Origin: Pseudomonadota bacterium
GTDB taxonomy: Bacteria > Pseudomonadota > Alphaproteobacteria > Acetobacterales > Acetobacteraceae
Assembly (NCBI GenBank): GCA_021828605.1
Contig: JAJZEG010000150.1
Location: forward strand, 1 to 7,396
Direction of reading: 5' to 3'
Length of the DNA stretch: 7,396 bases
Shown here piece after piece: positions 7,201 through 7,396 of this stretch. Below the pieces are notes generated by a model. It had not been told where the DNA came from. It did no database searches and worked only from the letters and a program-made list of their open reading frames with translations. Both the position numbers and the translations under genes were made by a program. Numbering within the stretch: position 1 is the stretch's first letter; each line of letters starts with the position of its first letter.

Positions 7201-7284
7201 CTCGGCACCGCCGCCGCACCGTGGCATCACGCCAAACTCGGGCGCGCGATGCGCTGGATCGACGCGCCGATCAAGTCGCCTTAA
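4246..7284 (+). CDS. AsmA-family envelope protein
   Basis: 1012 residues from ATG 4246. A 27-residue polar start leads to MTRQRRLALITGG and a single hydrophobic membrane helix (about residues 34-52). Next is the typical AsmA N-terminal region (about 58-140): IERLASRVAGQPIIIKGPIKI, an LLPDPQL element, then amphipathic strands ending RLTLRHPVI. The long middle alternates short polar/hydrophobic strands, as expected for the elongated beta-groove of AsmA/TamB-like proteins, which bridge inner and outer membranes and are implicated in phospholipid transport and outer-membrane homeostasis. The C-terminal AsmA block (about 840-990) contains ATGSFAVTLHQTHLSGLDL and later FTGPTGIIGLHGVIDRATERLDLHA. 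The protein has no cysteine and only about six glutamates by hand count, with many His, Arg and Thr. It is divergent from glcB and converges on the hemW-like gene. Family assignment is firm; the start codon (4246, 4267 or 4327) and the exact substrate are not. Confidence 0.85.
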   Translation: MKVGGRTMRSGLIPASDARRPLYSSHRMTRQRRLALITGGLLLTIGLLVLASSRLLSGSYHRAAIERLASRVAGQPIIIKGPIKIALLPDPQLIAQRVTIGTPHHASVRAKSLKLDLAPGALLFGRLRATRLTLRHPVITMPWPLPGGAHALAPPPWLASLHATIDEGTITIGGLRVTHANLSIFTGGPNAVLAIGGTARLGATLVHLTLDLSNAAAAHASLTAAISLIGADGSSSAAINFVGQFNDRSQLAGQLTGRSTIPLPGWKPHLTLLRANLRVTPPLISLTHLIIVHGPGQITGSASFTPQQTTLDLTLQKLNLAPLWRFGIGARGATPINLALTMHQARLNFLALPDLTSQIRLTRHHADILALHAAIGGGMLELAGHARLHGAALGRFTGPISLNIPHLAAAIAAWRQAEPDLPAMIATAPWSQAPLSLSGQLIARAGNFRLAALKGVIGTGPDLSRFTGAISHRRTHTAIGLNFDQLALNLGDFHDVAPQGAASFSKHQINLRLTAATLHLTGLRARITGQNLLIDAAIGSSLTLRAAGLTMAGTSVNAHGAFNLAQGVRHAQISMAGTNIATLIGAFDPAFAKQWPRGPLTHQAFALAVRAAGPLIALDTHTRLDLGAGRTSLTLHADQRINNLAHSAQGSLTLQAPSAIAVLGGLGLKAGLDWPGAGSIGLRLADHVSRQRVTIDNAVLSFGASTLRARLALGLTPDLAIKGRIHADRLSLPAASVLLAGARIMLGDQATLHVTARAVAQANQRIASAFTGTLSTMPGATPRLSLAIAAQPALGGHLTTQATVQVPPHQPPQLRGSLTLRGAPIAALAKLAPQIGVRLPLSGGTANLVTALAATGANQTDWIRDATGSFAVTLHQTHLSGLDLAAAAAALRASRTPLHRISRFTAADRLRRALIFGATPVDTAQIAANLTAHHVTLDHAGFTGPTGIIGLHGVIDRATERLDLHAAITLTDHQKPTLPPLGERILGTAAAPWHHAKLGRAMRWIDAPIKSP

Positions 7285-7285
7285 G

Positions 7286-7396
7286 CTATAGGATGAGGGC
7301 GGCGAGCAGCGAATCCAGGCGCTTGCGTCCCTCCGCCGTCGCGATCACGCGATCAGGCGTTATCTCTAGATATCCGGCGAGCAAGGCCTGATCGAG
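7286..7396 (-). CDS. hemW: HemW-like protein (oxygen-independent coproporphyrinogen oxidase family), C-terminal fragment
   Basis: The last 36 codons of a minus-strand gene, ending at TAG (7288-7286), are visible; the rest lies beyond the right edge. The residues LDQALLAGYLEITPDRVIAT followed by AEGRKRLDSLLAALIL match the C-terminal winged-helix pattern of HemW/HemN-like radical-SAM proteins, in which a short hydrophobic helix, a 'GYLE-x-x-x-x-RV' strand and 'T-x-x-GR-x-x-LD-x-LL-x-x-L' close the chain. HemW is thought to be a heme chaperone rather than a true coproporphyrinogen oxidase. The radical-SAM CxxxCxxC motif is outside the window, so the assignment rests on the tail alone. Its stop codon is one base from that of the convergent AsmA gene. 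Confidence 0.55.
   Translation of the reverse strand, partial: LDQALLAGYLEITPDRVIATAEGRKRLDSLLAALIL

Noticed and set aside
1..7396. tRNA, rRNA, CRISPR array or riboswitch
   Set aside because: No tRNA cloverleaf, no rRNA-like conserved stretch, no regularly spaced repeats and no riboswitch-like leader was found by reading both strands; a covariance-model scan was not possible here.

Overview
The window is a stretch of GC-rich chromosome that looks alphaproteobacterial. It carries a GlcB-type malate synthase G, a long AsmA-family protein and the tail of a HemW-like protein. An acidophilic member of the Acetobacteraceae (Acidiphilium/Acidocella type) is a plausible host, because the large periplasmic AsmA protein has almost no glutamate. 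This lineage call is inference.

Left part (1-1928), accessory in character. A gene of unknown function runs off the left edge on the minus strand. An imperfect palindrome follows at 182-233. Then comes a 272-residue protein with a trypsin-like peptidase core (His64, Asp113, Ser211) and no export signal, encoded by locally AT-richer DNA. Next is a two-gene type II toxin-antitoxin module, a ribbon-helix-helix antitoxin followed without spacing by a RelE/ParE-like toxin, with a palindromic operator just upstream. A perfect 15-bp hairpin at 1890-1922 closes this block and sits directly behind the 3' end of the malate synthase gene. The two hairpins share a 9-base sequence on their left sides, so the protease/toxin-antitoxin block may be an inserted cassette.

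Middle part (1929-4245). glcB is on the minus strand with all expected catalytic residues. It is transcribed away from the AsmA gene. The roughly 150 bp between them hold a 70-bp palindromic element that contains a candidate glcB promoter, a well-placed Shine-Dalgarno that selects the third of three consecutive ATG codons, and a good ribosome site for the AsmA gene.

Right part (4246-7396). The AsmA-family gene (1012 codons, one N-terminal membrane anchor, long beta-rich repeat-like body) ends one base before the stop codon of a convergent, truncated gene that looks like the C-terminus of HemW, the radical-SAM protein related to coproporphyrinogen oxidase HemN.

The core genes (glcB, asmA-like, hemW-like) are metabolic and envelope housekeeping functions that do not obviously work together. 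The best candidate for something less described is the orphan cytosolic trypsin-like protein beside the toxin-antitoxin pair.
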